From: Sphingomonas sp.
GTDB taxonomy: Bacteria > Pseudomonadota > Alphaproteobacteria > Sphingomonadales > Sphingomonadaceae
Direction: 5' to 3'
Length of the DNA: 64,000 nt
Assembly (NCBI RefSeq): GCF_017304635.1
Contig: NZ_JAFKMA010000001.1
Location: 558,001-622,000 of the forward strand
The notes under the pieces were generated by a model. The model saw nothing but the letters and a program-made list of their open reading frames with translations, was not told the origin of the DNA and did not search any database. Both the position numbers and the translations under genes were made by a program. Each line of letters begins with the position of its first letter. Position 1 is the stretch's first letter. Positions 63,684 to 64,000 of the stretch are shown here, piece by piece.

Positions 63684-64000
63684 ATGGCGACGATCGCCGA
63701 GGGGGGCTCTAGCACGCGCGGTTCGTGGCTTCAAACGCGAGCCGCGGCGGGTCGGCGTGCGTTCGATGCACTCGAACGCTGGCTGGAGGCGGAGCGCGAC
63801 CAGTTGCCACTGTGGGTGCCGGTAGCGCTGGGGCTGGGGATCGCGGCGTGGTTTGTCCTGCCGCAGCCGGCAAAATGGATCGCGGTGATATGTGCGGCTG
63901 GGGCGGTGTCGCTGGCGGCCGTCGCGATGGGGCGGCACGGGCGAGCCGGGCGCGCGCTGGCGATTGGCGGGGCGTTGGCGGCGCTGGGCGTCGGGTTGGC
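63684..64000 (+). CDS. comEC: ComEC/Rec2 family DNA-uptake channel, N-terminal part (cut by window end)
   Basis: The first 105 residues of a large membrane protein. After a polar N-terminus, [20 protein letters not shown] leads into the first hydrophobic helices ([14 protein letters not shown], then AVICAAGAV-type). This start pattern is typical of alphaproteobacterial ComEC, the inner-membrane channel for single-stranded DNA in transformation. The competence and hydrolase domains lie beyond the window. Its place next to gltX is common in sphingomonads. Confidence 0.8.
   Translation, partial: MATIAEGGSSTRGSWLQTRAAAGRRAFDALERWLEAERDQLPLWVPVALGLGIAAWFVLPQPAKWIAVICAAGAVSLAAVAMGRHGRAGRALAIGGALAALGVGL

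Overview
The window looks like a piece of chromosome from a sphingomonad-type alphaproteobacterium. The evidence is high GC, a TonB-dependent receptor, a 14-gene nuo operon with NuoC and NuoD separate, DUF1467, DUF2842 and DUF2336 proteins, the gltX/comEC pair, and abundant palindromic intergenic repeats. No phage, plasmid, IS transposase or CRISPR array was seen. The first gene (TonB receptor) and the last (comEC) are cut by the window edges.

Region 1 (1-19 kb) is a catabolic island. A tandem double-TetR regulator faces a rightward operon: an ACAD10/11-type acyl-CoA dehydrogenase, a Zn alcohol dehydrogenase, an ACAD10/11-type APH kinase, two short-chain dehydrogenases and an ABM-domain monooxygenase. 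A leftward operon follows: a family VIII esterase, an enoyl-CoA hydratase/3-hydroxyacyl-CoA dehydrogenase fusion, an amidase, two dissimilar acyl-CoA dehydrogenases and a TesB thioesterase. An acyl-CoA synthetase is divergent from the esterase. Together they can activate and beta-oxidise an acid. The separate kinase and ACAD10/11-type dehydrogenase suggest that 4-hydroxyacyl-CoA substrates are handled by phosphorylation and elimination, as in levulinate (lva) catabolism. Almost every intercistronic gap here holds one 70-105 bp palindromic element, and one element forms the 3' end of the kinase gene.

Region 2 (19-25 kb) has a Crp/Fnr regulator, glycerol kinase, an AI-2E family permease, tRNA-Asp(GTC), a small ParE-type toxin-antitoxin pair, DUF2842, 5-formyl-THF cyclo-ligase, a likely 6S RNA, a zapA that appears frameshifted, and a small coiled-coil gene.

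Region 3 (25-34.4 kb) is a glycolytic run, gap - MOSC protein - pgk - TPR/2OG-oxygenase - class I aldolase - O-methyltransferase, followed by thiE, efp, an inositol-monophosphatase family gene and a membrane GGDEF protein.

Region 4 (34.4-54.8 kb) is nuoA-N, interrupted by six extra genes: five tiny membrane proteins and one secreted protein. It is followed by birA, coaX, ribonuclease J and DUF1467, in a tightly overlapping layout. A Fur-box-like site lies upstream of nuoA.

Region 5 (54.8-60.7 kb) is the least described part: a two-TM long coiled-coil protein, an HPt-like protein with Thr in place of the phospho-His, a nucleotidyltransferase-like/multi-TM protein, a DUF2336 protein, and a PAS/histidine-kinase-like protein whose H-box His is Arg. 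These read as a phosphorelay-derived signalling or scaffolding set that no longer transfers phosphate through histidine.

Region 6 (60.7-64 kb) is gltX-gltA plus a small membrane gene on the minus strand, divergent from comEC.
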